Positions 11,636 to 25,240 of a stretch of DNA of 64,000 nucleotides are shown here, in pieces. This DNA comes from Paramecium octaurelia (lineage: Eukaryota; Ciliophora; Oligohymenophorea; Peniculida; Parameciidae), in contig CAJJDP010000037.1 in NCBI GenBank assembly GCA_905182995.1, forward strand, positions 67,369 through 131,368. Direction: 5' to 3'. A program made the position numbers and the translations under genes. Positions within the stretch are counted from its first letter, which is position 1, and each line of letters opens with the position of its first letter. Below the pieces are notes generated by a model. That model was not told where the DNA came from and did not search any database. It saw only the letters and a program-made list of their open reading frames with translations.

Positions 11636-14109
11636 ATGCAAAAACAATCACAGGTAAGTATATTTAATTGAATATAAAGGCTTCTCAACATTAACATCCT
11701 CACAATGATCAGTCTCATCACCAACATTCAAATCATGGTCATCTGGATGGTGATCATGAAATTCATCATTCAGGCGTTGATCACCATGAGGCTCATTATA
11801 ACCCTTTGTAAATGCCGTGTGACTGGGAAATAGCAAGAAAACATGCATTATCAAGACGAACGGCATAAGAAAAAAAGAAGGATCCTCTGAAAACATTATA
11901 AAGTAGAATAGGGTTATTAATATTTAGTTGATACATGTCCATGTTGCGGATTCGAAGTAGATAGAGAGGATATTCAATATTTTTCTGATCCGATGTCTTT
12001 ATCTTTCTTAGGATCAGGTTTTACGTTATTTTATAATTACTTGAAATATTGCATAATTATCCTCTTCATCTAGCTTTTAATTAAGTAATTGCACAATTTA
12101 TACACTAACTTTAATGGTTCGTATTGCAGTCACATAAAAAGAGAAAAGATGGAAGGACATATTATAGAAGAACCATATTGTCCAAACAGCATTTTTCTAC
12201 AATTATCTTTGGCAAACAAACTTGAGTAATTAATAACACTTAAAGTAGTAACCGAGAAGCACTTGAAATGATGCAACTCTTAAACTTCATAAGCATTTTC
12301 ATAATTATGTTTGTTCTAATATATTTCAGAAAAAGCCAAAGATAAATCGATACTACTATTGATGAAGAACAGTTAACTCCTGCAGATTATACAATTTGTG
12401 TTAAGAATATTCCCACTGGATTGAATGTGGATTATAAATATGAACTAAAGAATATATTTGAAAATTATTCGATTTTGGATTCAACTAAATAAATAATAGT
12501 TAGAAAAGTAGTTTTAGTTTATGATATAGAAGAAATCATTGAACTCGAAAAGAAACTAGATTAATTAGTGTAATCAAAAAAGGATGCCATAAATAAGTCT
12601 AATTTTGACTTTCATCATGAAAGCGTTAAAAAGATAGATGAAGAAATTGAACACTTAGAACATCAGATCCATAAGATCGAAGAGGAATATGAAACTCATA
12701 ACACAAACTTTGCAGGAATAGCCTTCATATCTTTTGATGATGAATCTATGAAACAAGTAGTTTTGTAAGATAATCCTCATACTTAATGGGAAAGAATGAA
12801 ATCTCACATAAATAGAGGCCAATTAAAGAGTCTCACAAACAATGATCTATAATGGAAAGGATAGAAACTATTCTTAGAACAAGCACCTGAACCAAATGAT
12901 GTAGATTGGGAATTTATTCATATTACTACCAGTGAGAAGATATTTAAAAGGGTTAGGGCATGGGTATATTACATTTTATTCGAAAGTGCCGCCTTTTTTA
13001 TTATATATTTAATATCTCATCGATTAGCTTTATTGGGTGACGAAGCTCATGAAGAAGAATTGAAAGGAAAATTAGATTAAGATACTAAAAGAAAAATAAA
13101 TATAATGTCTTTTAGTATTTCAATGACTATCGTATTATTCAATAAATTTGGAGTAGCTAAAATTGTTCATTATATTGTTGATGATGAAAAAATATCGAAC
13201 AAAACAAAATTCTAAATATCTTTCGTTTATAAGTATGCATTAGCACTGTTTTTGAATGCAGCCATTATTAGTTTTCTAGTGGATATCGTTATATTAAAGA
13301 ATGTCAAAGGAGCAGGAGGGTTCATCTAAAATGAAAGCTAAATCTTTGTACTCAATGCAATACTCCCTCCATTTATTTGGTGTGTAGATCCATGGAGCTT
13401 ATGTAAGAATATTTGGAGAAAGTATATCATGTCGAAAGGTGACAAAGCACTTTTAACTTAATAAGAGGCCAACAAATTAATGGAAGAACCTGACTATCTT
13501 TCTGCAAAGCGATATTCGGATGTTATGAAAACTATGTGGTTTACATTTATGTACGGAACCGCAATACCATTAGGCACCCTATTCAGTGCATTCGGAATTC
13601 TGATCTATTATTTTGTAGATTATTATAACATTCTTAGAAGAAGAACAGTTAAGGAATCTATAAGTATATAACTTTCTACAGGTATGATTTTGATTGACTT
13701 TTAGAAATGATTGAAATGTTAGAATATATTATTGCATGGTGTGCTTTTGGAGAAATGATCATGACATATACTTTTTTCAAGGAAGTTAGCAAAATAGATA
13801 TTCTACTTATTATTTTAGCAGTTTTATATTAATAATTGCCCATGGAAGATATATCTGAATATCTTTTCCCAGTAGAAAACAATGAGGAAGTATATAAAAT
13901 TGCTAATCTAGATAAAACCATACGCTGAAGGAAGTGCAAACTTTGATACTGATTATGATAGAGAAAATCCGATTACTAAACATAAAGCTTTAGCTGAATG
14001 GAATAAGAGGTAATAAAGTGTCGATAATCCGCATCCAAAGAATTAGAAAATCTTAGCCTAATAAGAAGAATTTGGATATGCTGGAGACGGCCATTATGGT
14101 CGTAGGTGA
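11636..14109 (+). CDS. OSCA/TMEM63 family mechanosensitive channel-like protein
   Basis: Five introns (20-26 nt) give 785 residues. The N-terminus (about residues 7-45) is very His-rich and cytosolic, followed by CPCCGFEVDREDIQYFSDP. A membrane segment (YLKYCIIILFIQLLI) and a second (LLNFISIFIIMFVLIYF) precede the RNA-recognition-like cytosolic domain with ADYTICVKNIPTGLNVDY and NFAGIAFISFDD. The signature APEPNDVDWEFIHI leads into the RSN1_7TM pore domain (several hydrophobic helices up to about residue 730). Family members are stretch- or osmosensitive cation channels in plasma or organelle membranes; the function here is inferred from that. The tail is hydrophilic. Confidence 0.85.
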
Positions 14110-14157
14110 TTTATATTAGAATATAAAAATTATTTTTATTTAAATAAACATTTTAAC

Positions 14158-15981
14158 ATGAGTGAATTTAAACTAATGGAAATTGAAGTATTGTTTGAAT
14201 ATTTCATAGTCGTACATTTTAAATTTCAAAGTGAGACACACAGAAATTTTAAAATAGAAATTACAGAAGCTCCATGAGGAAGAATCCGCAGATTAATTGT
14301 AGCCATTTTACTAAGCTTTTCTAAAAAACTGTAGAGACTATTTACATCAAAAATTAGTAAGAATATAAATTAATCTATAGAAATTGACTACTAAAAAAGT
14401 TCTAGATGAGGACCTCTTAGAACTTCTGAAAGTAAATATTTTTCTGGCTGAATTATCATATTAAATTTGCAAAGATGTGCCAGATCTCAAATCATATCCA
14501 CTTAGTAAATTCTATTACTAATTTAAGCTTTTAGTGAGGACATTTATGAATGCTTGTCTCTTTCAGAACTTCAGGATTACTTTCATAATTTGTATAGTTA
14601 AATAGCCACAATATCAAAATTCTAAGACGAGAACAAATATGTTTTGCTGAGAATTTGTAATTCTATGCTCAAAAGACTATCAACAACACATGACACATTT
14701 TTAAGAGGATAAGTTTAAATATTCTTGACCCAAATATTCTCCACTATACATCCCTCTTTAAGGAAGAAACCAATTAACATAAGGGATAGAGGTTTTGATG
14801 AGGAAGCAGTAAAAGTAAATGCTTCTTTGCCATATTCCTTCTATAAAAATTTTTGGACCTTACAAAAATACCTTAATAACTCTGAATTAATTTTTAGAGG
14901 CAAAGTGGAATTCGATGATATTGGAGAGGAAGCTGGATAGGTGCTGTAGAATGTGTCTGAACCCTAAAGAACTAAAAACCTATAAGCTGTCATAAAAGTT
15001 TTAATGAGAGCATTGCAATATTTTAAAGAGAATCCTATTGAACCTGAGATCATCACTGTGAAAAGATTTCCTAAGTTTCTAACAAAATACTCTTTATTCA
15101 AAAATTAACTTAATGATCCTTACTTTAGAAAGCTATTCTTAAATTAAGTTTTATTGTTTATTTTTGTAGCTGAACTCGAAAACCAAGAAGTATTGAAATC
15201 CTGTTAATATTTTAGAAATAATTCATATAAAATTTGAAAATTGAAGTTCAAAAATAATTAGATGAATTAGGAGATAAATTAGGAGAAAAGGTTTAACATT
15301 TAATTGATACAGAACGAACTTGGGTATTCTATTGTTATATCTCAGCGACTTTGGGTGACAGAAAAACAATGCTTTGATGATGGCTATGAAAAACTGAGCA
15401 TAAAAGCTTCTGAGAAAGCCAAAAAAAAAAGATAAGAAATTCAAAAAAGAATTTATGACGATCTCAAATATAAATAGACAGATGCATTTTAATACATTCT
15501 CCAAGATCAAGGAAGACCTTATAAAATTGAAACTAATCCTATTGAACCTGGATTAAATTATTATTTAAATGAAGTGTTTTATTAATTAGATCAAAATCGT
15601 AAAATAGCTGACAACGAAAGATGTAAAAATATGAAAGATTACGCATGGAAATCAGTGAGGGTCATCTCCAAATTTATGTTAAAGGAACTAAAAATAACAA
15701 ATCTAATAACATAGGATTTGAAGCCATTACCTAATTTAGAAGACATAGCAGAAAATCTGAAGAATGCTGGAAATGAGATGACATCTGAAAGATAATAATC
15801 GAATAACAATAATAATAATAATAACAATAATAATAACAACAATAATAATAACAACAACAATAATAATAATAATAACAATAGCAATAGCAATAATAATAAT
15901 AATAATAATAACAATAACAATAATAATTCTGTTACAATTAAACCTGTTCACATCAATTAATAAATACCTAACTAGAAGTGA
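14158..15981 (+). CDS. THOC1: THO complex subunit 1 (mRNA export)
   Basis: Four introns (22, 23, 26 and 22 nt) give 576 residues. The middle matches THOC1/Hpr1: ICNSMLKRLSTTHDTFLRGQ, then VQIFLTQIF, then LPYSFYKNFWTLQKYLNN, then FRGKVEFDDI, and later KFPKFLTKYSLF-type and LNDPYFRKLFLNQVLL-type segments. THOC1 is a core scaffold of the THO/TREX complex, which packages nascent mRNA and couples transcription to export in the nucleus. The C-terminus ends in a long polyasparagine tract (about residues 517-559) encoded by AAT/AAC repeats, then a short tail. The start ATG at 14158 follows the OSCA-like gene by only 48 bp. The human protein has a death domain at its C-terminus; none is visible here. 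Confidence 0.9.
15802..15927. repeat. AAT/AAC trinucleotide repeat encoding polyasparagine
   Basis: About 125 bp of almost pure AAT and AAC codons with a few AGC (Ser), inside the THOC1 coding frame. The opposite strand gives spurious poly-Leu and poly-Ile ORFs. Confidence 0.95.
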
Positions 15982-16042
15982 AGTATAATTTTAAACATAT
16001 ATATATATATATAGAATTAATTATTTTTTAATACTCAAATAA

Positions 16043-16943
16043 ATGGAACAAGTTTTTAAGACAGATTTTAATTTTCCGGGTAATATCATAGATTTGACCG
16101 ATTCCCAGTAAGAACACGAAGAGGATTCATTGTAGAATAAACCGCTTGATGGACTTACTGAAAGAATCTTGAGAAAACGAAAAAATGCCCCTTTTCAATA
16201 AACACTATATGAACAATTAATCTAAGATCCTATATATAAAAGCTGTGTTTAAAATGAATTCCTATTCATCAAGCATCTTGAGTCACTAGGGTTCACAGAC
16301 ATATATGACTATCTGAAGTATTGTAATAAAAATGGACTTCTCCTTGAGGAAGAAGCACTCAAAAGTATTCTTAAAAATATGAATTCTAGAGAATAATCTT
16401 AAGCCTCCTTAATAGAAATACAACATATACTAATGCAATATCATCCATGATAAAAACACAGATTTCAAAAATATTTAACAAATTTTGAGTGGAATGAAAT
16501 AACTTAAAAAGACCATGAAGCTTGAGGAAAAATGCAAAAAGAATTTAAATATTGAATTTTTCACTAGTAATGATACAAATAGTTTCGTTATACATTAAAC
16601 GAAACAACATCGATACTTAGCGCCAAATTTAATAAATAAAATGCTCTATGAAGTTGAACCTTTAGACTAAAATATTGATGAAACCTTGATTCTCTATTGC
16701 TGGAGATAGTACAGAAGGTTTTATAAAAGATGCAAAGCAGAATACGAAGCTTTAGTTAATGCAAATGAAAATGAGTTTGAAGAATTTAGTGATACTCATC
16801 AAATAGATTACGATTAAATCTCGCATGATTCTTTAGCTCCATACTTCAAAGTGCCCCCTTACAAAAGAAAACCTCAATATCGATCTATGAATTTGTGTTA
16901 CAAAATATAACATTTGAAAATTGCAAAGTTTTCTGTTATTTGA
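16043..16943 (+). CDS. Uncharacterised protein
   Basis: One 25-nt intron gives 291 residues. The N-terminus is acidic (IDLTDSQQEHEED), the middle contains LTERILRKRKNAPF and a stretch rich in aromatic and basic residues (YCWRQYRRFYKRCKAEYEAL). It is separated by about 60 bp from THOC1. The R-K-R-K-x-A-P-F element and YLAPNLINKMLYEVEP are reminiscent of MED31, since LYEQLIQDPIYKSCVQNEF and FIKHLESLGF precede YDYLKYC in the first half. In MED31 a similar order (FVQxLxxPxYLxxLAxxxYF) is known. Mediator subunit 31 is therefore a candidate for the N-terminal half, with a lineage-specific C-terminal extension. Recognition is by eye only. Confidence 0.6.
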
Positions 16944-18036
16944 TTTAAATTTTAATCTAATGCATAATTGAATCAGATTTATGAATATTTATTATTATAT
17001 TTTATAAATAATAATGTATAACAAGAATCGATGCATTTTCCATATTAGTGTATTTATATCATTAATTATTAGGATTTTTCACTTTTTGAAGCAATTTAAT
17101 TCAATTTTTTAGTTCAAATTAATAATGCGAATAAAATAATTAAATTCAACATTGAAGCCTTCATTTATTTTGTGAATAATTGAAATGCTTCTTATTAAAA
17201 TACGTGCATTTTATAAAGGTAAGGTAGTAGTTTATCTAATATGTGAGCAATTAAGTTTTTGAATTATTTTCAAACATAACCAACTACTTTAATGAATTAT
17301 TATATGAGGAAGGAAGATAAATTTAAGTATCTAAGGTACAATTTTCTCTTTAATATTTTAGTAAAGTTGCTAATTACTAAAACGGAAGGTTCATTTATTA
17401 AATATATGTGATTTATAATTTTTAGATGCCTGTTCCCAATATATTTTATGATAACGTAGATAATAATCTTTAATTATTTTGTTTATTCAGACCTGAAATA
17501 ATAAATATGTATATTGATATAATTCTGAAATTTCAATTTCATATAAAAAATAATCTCTTCTTTAAAATAGTAAGAAACGATTAGATTTAAGACTATGTAA
17601 TTTAATTCATATAAAATATTAATATCTATCCCTCAATGATAAATTTACACATAATATTAATTATTTATTTAATTAAAATAAATTGTGTCGATTATTTAAT
17701 TTGTATAATTAATTATTCATTTATAACAAGGGCTATTTTCTTAAATGGACTCTAAACAATCAAAATATTTGGTTATAATTGATGTCTAGTGAATTTAATA
17801 TTTAAAATTAGGTATATAAATGATTTGTTATGAATTTAATTAAGAATTATATACATAAAAAAGAAGATAATCATGAGTCTAAGATATCCTTTAGTTACTT
17901 CCAGTATTAATTTTTATTATATATCGATTAGATCTTGATTATTTTATTGTATTTAATAATAATCCAAGAAGTGAGCATAATTTATTTTTATGTTTTAAAT
18001 CCTATTTTAATCATTTTATAATTTAGTATTTAACAA
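16944..18036. other. Long AT-rich intergenic region with one possible gene
   Basis: About 1.1 kb, the longest gap in the first 30 kb. Very AT-rich with several short A/T runs. One possible spliced ORF (17292-17782) is listed separately. No RNA gene or repeat array is evident. Confidence 0.5.
17292..17782 (+). CDS. Possible hypothetical protein with one consensus intron
   Basis: ATG at 17292 opens a frame that, after removing a consensus 26-nt intron (GTACAA...TTTTAG), stays open for about 154 codons to TGA at 17780. The translation is rich in Ile, Asn and Phe, with MPVPNIFYDNVDNN in the middle. No domain is recognised. AT richness makes chance a real alternative. Confidence 0.25.
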
Positions 18037-19666
18037 ATGGGATTATGCAGTGGTAAGACAAACTCCTCAAAAAATAACAAATCATAAAGTGAGAGCGATG
18101 TAAACAAAAAACAATTATTCTAGAAAATTTAAAATGTAAGTTCAAAGTAACAATCATCTCCTGGTTCTCAATTCAAAAGAAATAATAGATTTGGAAATTT
18201 GTCCTAGCCTAATAGTGCTTAACATTAGCTGACAGTGATTTTAGAAAGTTATCAAATGTAAAAAGAGAAACTTATCTCATCTCCCAGAAGCATAAGATCA
18301 CATTAAACTCTACTTATTAGTAAAAGAAATGCTGATATGAACAAATTGCAGGAAAGTGATTTCATTCCTTCCGAAGAATTGAATAAAGCAGATAAATGTA
18401 TTTATAAATACTTTGTAAATAAATTTACTGGAAGAATTTATTATACAAGTTCCTCCTCTTAAGGTGAAGAAACAATTCAATATAGTAATATTAGATTGAA
18501 TAAAAGTGCACTTGTAAATTATTTTTTAAGTCTAGACTCACCCACACATTATTGAAATTTTAGAAGTAGAAAATGAGGAATCATAGCAAAAAGACAAGTT
18601 ATACTTTGAGTATTGTTCTTAGGAAAGTTTATAGGATTACTTAGATAAACATGAAGATATAAATTTGGAACAAATTTCAATAATTGTGTCATAGATTATT
18701 TCTATTGTGAGTCATCTACATTCTAAACAGTTATACCATAACAACTTAGATTTATAATCATTTCATTTTTTTGTGAATTCGAAGTATCATTATCTGAAAT
18801 TAAGTAATATAAATGGAATATTTCATCTTAAGAAAGGTGAGTTTAGCAGCACAAATTTTGATATAATCGATAGGAATAAATCATAAGAATTAGATATATG
18901 GTAACTAGGTTTGATAATTTACACTATGATTGCAAAGTTAAATGCAACTAAAATTAGTAATTATAAGGATTAAGGTAATGATATGTGGTTAGAGTCAATA
19001 AAAGCTAATTTAAGACTCCCATAAAATATAATTGGAATCAATTTAAGATCATTAATATTGGCAATGCTATAATTGGCACCTCAATAGAGAATTAAAATTG
19101 AATAGATAAAAGAGAACAAGTTTGTGTAATCTGGAAATTAGGAATTCTTAAAATTGCATCAACTAAAATTAATACCATAAAATCTTCATAAAAAAATTAA
19201 TTATTTATAAAAATGCTTTACTTTTTATTTGATCTAATCTTTTGTTCCTCATTAATTTTTAATAATGAAGAAGCTTTATGATATTTTAGATAAAAATGAA
19301 GAAAACAATTTGAATCTGGTTAGCCTATGCAAATTATTGCAAGACTTATTTTAAGATTAAAATGTAGGAACTGATTATCAGCAATTGATAGAATCTAACG
19401 AATAAGTGTCATTTCAAGATTTTTTAATAATGAACAGCACTTTAAGTAGAGTTCTTACTATAGAAAATCTTAGAAAAGGATTCTAGATATTATCAAATAA
19501 GAGTTAGTATATAAGCAAAAAAAGTTTAGTGAGGCTTATGTAAACAGATTAGTAATCATTAAATAAAGAATTCGAAAAACATTGTTTGAAATGGAGGGTA
19601 TTTATAATTTAATATTATTAGTTTACTTATGATCATTTTATCAATTTTATGGAAAAAATAAAATGA
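18037..19666 (+). CDS. Membrane-targeted pseudokinase, CDPK-like
   Basis: One 22-nt intron gives 535 residues. The N-terminus MGLCSGKTN is a typical N-myristoylation plus palmitoylation signal. Residues about 110-370 have kinase-fold features: HPHIIEILEV, then LYFEYCSQESLQDYL, then VSHLHSKQLYHNNLDLQSF, and ELDIWQLGLIIYTMI. The catalytic loop His-Arg-Asp is His-Asn-Asn, and the Asp-Phe-Gly is absent (LKLSNINGI in that place). No clear Gly loop is seen. The C-terminal third (LYDILDKNEENNLNLVSLC and later helices) resembles degenerate EF-hands, as in calcium-dependent kinases. It is therefore most likely a catalytically dead CDPK relative acting as a membrane scaffold or calcium sensor; that role is inferred. 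Confidence 0.75.
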
Positions 19667-19749
19667 AAAACTGTTGATAATGAATATTAGTACTAGATTC
19701 CATAACTTTCTATTAAATTTCAATATATAAGAGTATAAATAAATTCAAA

Positions 19750-20617
19750 TCACTCAGCACTTTTCTCAGTTAGATGGGCAAAACTTGTTGTCAAGCCTGT
19801 ACTTAGAAAATATGGAGCTTCTTCACAGTTAGTTGAGTTTAAAAATTCAAAGAAAATTTTCCTGTTTTTTTCTGCCAAATTAGGCAATTTCATTTCTTCT
19901 AAAATATTATCTAATTCAAGTTTAAATATGTTAATCTTAAATAATATTTGATTGAATTTACTGTCGTATAATCATTGCTAAGAAAATTTATTTACTTTAA
20001 ATTAGTTTAAGGATTCAAACTAATATAATTTATGATACATCTAATTAAACATTCTGCGTTATACTATTTCGGAATAGCAAAATTTAAAGCATTTTATTCT
20101 GTAAATGTGATTTCAGACAAAATGTTTTCATCTGCAATCTCCAAACTTAAAATCATAGAGTTAGATACCATTTTTCATATGTTGAGTATACTTTTTATAA
20201 ATCTTTAATTTCGGAATACATCGGTAATTTAGCATGAAGTAGGAATAGATTCTATCTCTCTGTTAACATAACATCTCCAACATGCACTAAATTGAACATA
20301 GAATATACTTGCTCTGATCTCATCCCTCTATCTCTTCTTAATATTCTGATCTCTAAACTATCAATTTAAATAAAATACTGTTTAACAATTAAAGAATCTG
20401 CAGGTTCATATGAACAATTTACTATACTAGACAAATATAATACCTATATTCAATCCACTCACAAATATATCTCCCTGCAATATCGAACACATAGTTGAGT
20501 TGAACTATCTACTTATTGTAATATTAGATTCTCTTTAAACTAAGGAGGATTTTTGTTTTTTTGTACAAGAGCTCAAAGCATCTTATTAAATATAAAATAA
20601 AAAGTACCATTTCCCAT
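19750..20617 (-). CDS. Uncharacterised putatively myristoylated protein
   Basis: Four introns (26, 22, 23 and 26 nt) give 256 residues in exact frame. The N-terminus MGNDALSSCTKKQK fits an N-myristoylation signal with a nearby Cys. The body is a mixed alpha/beta sequence with IDSLEIRILRRDRGMRSEQV, then FNLVHVGDVMLTERQNLFLL and a C-terminal region ILEEMKLPNLAEKNRKIFF. No family is recognised. It is convergent with the pseudokinase gene (about 84 bp between stops) and divergent from the carboxypeptidase gene (73 bp between starts). Confidence 0.65.
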
Positions 20618-20690
20618 TAAAAATATATTAATAATTATTATTACATATGCAATTAAATCATCATTTAGAACAAAATATTAAAAATAAAGA

Positions 20691-22213
<1,523 letters not shown>

Positions 22214-22310
22214 GTTTTATAAAATTTGTAATCAATTTCCGAGGATTTTATGTTATTTATAATTAATTATATGATAATAATTATATGATAATGACTCAAT
22301 AGTAAAATTT

Positions 22311-22599
22311 ATGAAATAGTTGACACTTTCTACGAGAATATCAGCAATCTTCATCGATCTTACATTGATTTCTATTGGATTCTATATGAAAAACATATAA
22401 ATGAGCTCATTTGAAAATTAAAATTTAAGCTTCTTCTTATGTAATTTAAATAGTTTCTGCCATATTCGCTTGCTTTTTCTTGAATACAGACAAAAAGGAA
22501 TCGAAATAGCTTGGTATTCTTCCTGCAATCTTAGTAATTGCTTATGTAAATTTGGATACATCTTATAAATATATTACAATATTTTAGGTAGTTGTATGA
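22311..22599 (+). CDS. Possible small membrane protein
   Basis: From ATG at 22311 one frame gives a hydrophobic helix (ISAIFIDLTLISIGFYM); from about 22450 the next frame gives a second one (LGILPAILVIAYVNLDTSY) ending at TGA 22597-22599. An intron of length 3n+1 must join them; candidates of 13, 37 and 49 nt exist but none is of the usual 20-31 nt, so the structure is unresolved. About 80-90 residues, two or three membrane segments. No family recognised. Confidence 0.4.
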
Positions 22600-22621
22600 T
22601 TAGTTTTTCAATTTATATAAA

Positions 22622-23989
22622 ATGCTCTACTAGTTAGTTACTGAAATTAGAAGCCGGTATTTAAGAGTGGATAGAATCTTTTAATCGAAATTCATTAATA
22701 TTCAAATTGATGTATTGCATAAGAAAGCACTTATTGTTCGATAGAAGTTATATTATCTAACTTAAACAGGACAGTATTGATATTGGGGAAGTAATAATTT
22801 AGTTTATAGTTAAGTCTACTTAAAAGATCAAGTATGTTATTCCAATGAATGCACAAACTGTGATCGATTGGAAAGTAAATGAGGAAAATCTGAAATTAGT
22901 AGCCTTTGCGATAATTTGGAATGGAGAAAAGAGACATTTTTATGCTGATTAGAATGTGTTGCTACGAGTTAAAGAGTATATGGATGGAAAAGTCATTTAT
23001 AATAATATGGATCTCTTTTTTGAAGCAATAAAAAAGCCTGATTCTAAATAATAGAGTTCTGTATTTAAATCTATTTATAAAGAAGATTCAATTGATCAAA
23101 AGAATTGATGGTGAATAGGTTTTTGCTTTGAAAGAGTTGAAAAAACTGAAAAAAAATAGTTAATAAGTACTATGTCTATTATATGTAGTTATTTCAAAAC
23201 GAAGTTGAAAGCTTGAGATAACTGAATCACAAAAATATAGTTAAGCTTATTCAAATCTTCGAATCCGATTGCACATATCAGATTGTGCTATAATATCTAA
23301 AAGGGGGTTCCCTCGGTCAATGTCTCAAATATTGCAAATTGAATAGTTAGGAAGTTATAATCATAATACAAGTACAGTATATATTGTTAAGCTCAATAGC
23401 AAATTTTGGAGGGGATTAATTTTATTCATAAAAAGGAATTTGTGCACAGAGATATAAAACCAGAAAATATTTTATTTTATGATTTGGGTTAATTTTCCTA
23501 ATTATATATAATTGATTTTGGAAGTGCTAAAAAGTTATAGGATTTAGATAAAGATAAAGACATGAAATTTGGAACTCCCGGATACATGGCACCCGAAATA
23601 TTTGATAATTCTTAAAAAGTATCTGAAAAAGTAGATATCTTTGCATGTGGTGCTATTTTATACCAAATGTAAGATTAATAAACCAATTTAGGTTGACTGG
23701 ACTAAAATTAATCACAGGAACCACTTAAAAAGAAATTATGGAAAATAACAAAAATTTCACCGTTACTAACTAGATACTTTCAAAAATAAAATCAAATGAC
23801 TACCAAAATCTTGTAGCTTAAATGTTAGAAGAAAATCCATAAAATAGGATAAGTGCAAGTGAGGCTTTAAATTATCTTAATTTGATGAAAATTCAGACTT
23901 TTACAGGATCTTTATCCATCTAGATACATCATCATCAAGAACCTGTTTAAAAATTGCCTAATTTCAAAAAATTGATTAATAAATAATGA
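22622..23989 (+). CDS. Protein kinase with N-terminal PH-like extension
   Basis: About 410 residues. An N-terminal half of about 140 residues ([49 protein letters not shown]) looks like a PH-type beta sandwich of the sort found before kinase domains in ciliates. The kinase is complete: Lys in [10 protein letters not shown], catalytic loop [14 protein letters not shown], metal loop [11 protein letters not shown], activation segment [13 protein letters not shown], and [12 protein letters not shown]. Four introns (22, 22, 28 and 23 nt) are clear. In the N-terminal part a TGA near 22777 requires one or two further very short introns (about 18 nt plus 19 or 31 nt), which is the weak point of the model. 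It should be an active CaMK/CDPK-group kinase without EF-hands. Confidence 0.82.
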
Positions 23990-23990
23990 T

Positions 23991-24062
23991 AATATATATT
24001 ATATTATATTATATTATATTATATTATATTATATTATATTATATTATATTATATTATATTAA
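23991..24062. repeat. ATATT pentanucleotide satellite
   Basis: About 70 bp of near-perfect tandem ATATT (TATAT) units immediately after the kinase stop codon, in the interval between convergent genes. No coding role. Confidence 0.95.
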
Positions 24063-24174
24063 AATTATATTTTCAGAACCAATTTTAAAATGATGTTTGA
24101 ATAGTTGCTTAATGGGAATGATTAATTAATATTAAATATTATTATATGATGATTATTGTACTAAAATAACATGC

Positions 24175-24856
24175 TCATGATCTGTAGAGGTTGGGTCTTT
24201 TGGCTTTGAACACTGTTCTGAACTTTTTGTGACTAGCTCTTGGGACTGTTTTGACAATTGGGAATTTGATTGAGTCACCCTAAAACTATATTTCAATTGT
24301 ACTCTGTATTAATTAGTCTTTCCTCTCTTGATATCAGCACTCTTTGTTAATACTGATGTTCTGAGAATATGAATTGTTTATGGTTGAGCTCTATGATTTC
24401 CAGCCATTTCTTGATCTAAAATATTCTTCATCAAATATAATTACATAATTAAGAGACTGCTCCATTTAAAGTTGTGTCTCTGAATTCCTTGTACATATTA
24501 TGAATGGTTGTTCTGGATTAGTATTTAAGAACGATTCCGTAGGTTTTGACATTTGTGTCTCTTCTTTCAAATAATTCTTATACTGCTAAGATCTATCCAT
24601 GTGAAGGTCTGAGTTTATTGAGTCTTCTTAAATTCCACCTAACCATTAACTCATGCTATACCAGAATCTGCTTTTGGCAGCGACTGTGTTTCTTGCAAAG
24701 ATTCTCATACTAATCACTTTGGGATTTGGGTCTTCCTTAGATGGAAGTCTTCTTCCGGAAACCAAATATTATCTAGTCTAAGCCAATAGCACTTTTATCA
24801 ATTACTTTCATTTAGAGTGAATTATCTTATGGGTCTTGTGCTGAGTTTTTAACCAT
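24175..24856 (-). CDS. RPL18A: 60S ribosomal protein eL20 (L18a)
   Basis: Four introns (28, 23, 29 and 23 nt) give 192 residues. The order of motifs is that of eL20: [18 protein letters not shown], then [18 protein letters not shown], then [17 protein letters not shown], then [16 protein letters not shown], and [17 protein letters not shown]. It ends with [18 protein letters not shown] and AKRPNLYRS. It is a structural protein of the large ribosomal subunit. The four introns in a short ribosomal gene are typical of this genome. The N-terminus is slightly extended compared with the usual roughly 178 residues. Confidence 0.96.
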
Positions 24857-25240
24857 TTTTTTATATTTTAAAAAAAGATTTAATTTCTCACCCAATTTAC
24901 ATAAACAATAGAATACAAACTTATATTAAACTAAATATATTCAAATGTTCTTCAAATTCATTATTCCTCATACTATAACATTATTATAATATTTATTTTA
25001 TATATTGCTCACAAATTTCTAATTTATTTTCATATCCTCTTTTAAAATTGTAAATTCTCTGCTTATGAATTATTATTTAACTTACTATTGTAAAATTATT
25101 ATTTATCTTTCATTATAACTCTCTTGTTATTAGTTCACTTAAACAATTATAGAATAAGGCATTTTATTACATATAAATGAATGATCAATAAAATAAGTTA
25201 TATTACAATATTTATATAAATAATATATTATTATTATAGT
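24857..25240. other. Divergent intergenic region
   Basis: About 380 bp, very AT-rich, between the starts of the eL20 gene (minus) and the ATG5 gene (plus). It must hold both promoters. No motif stands out. Confidence 0.5.

Noticed and set aside
11648-11896. Minus-strand ORF of 82 codons
   Set aside because: Shadow of the His-rich N-terminal region of the OSCA/TMEM63 gene on the plus strand, which has homology and resolved introns.
15639-15951. Minus-strand poly-Leu and poly-Ile ORFs
   Set aside because: They are the opposite strand of the AAT/AAC repeat that encodes polyasparagine in THOC1.
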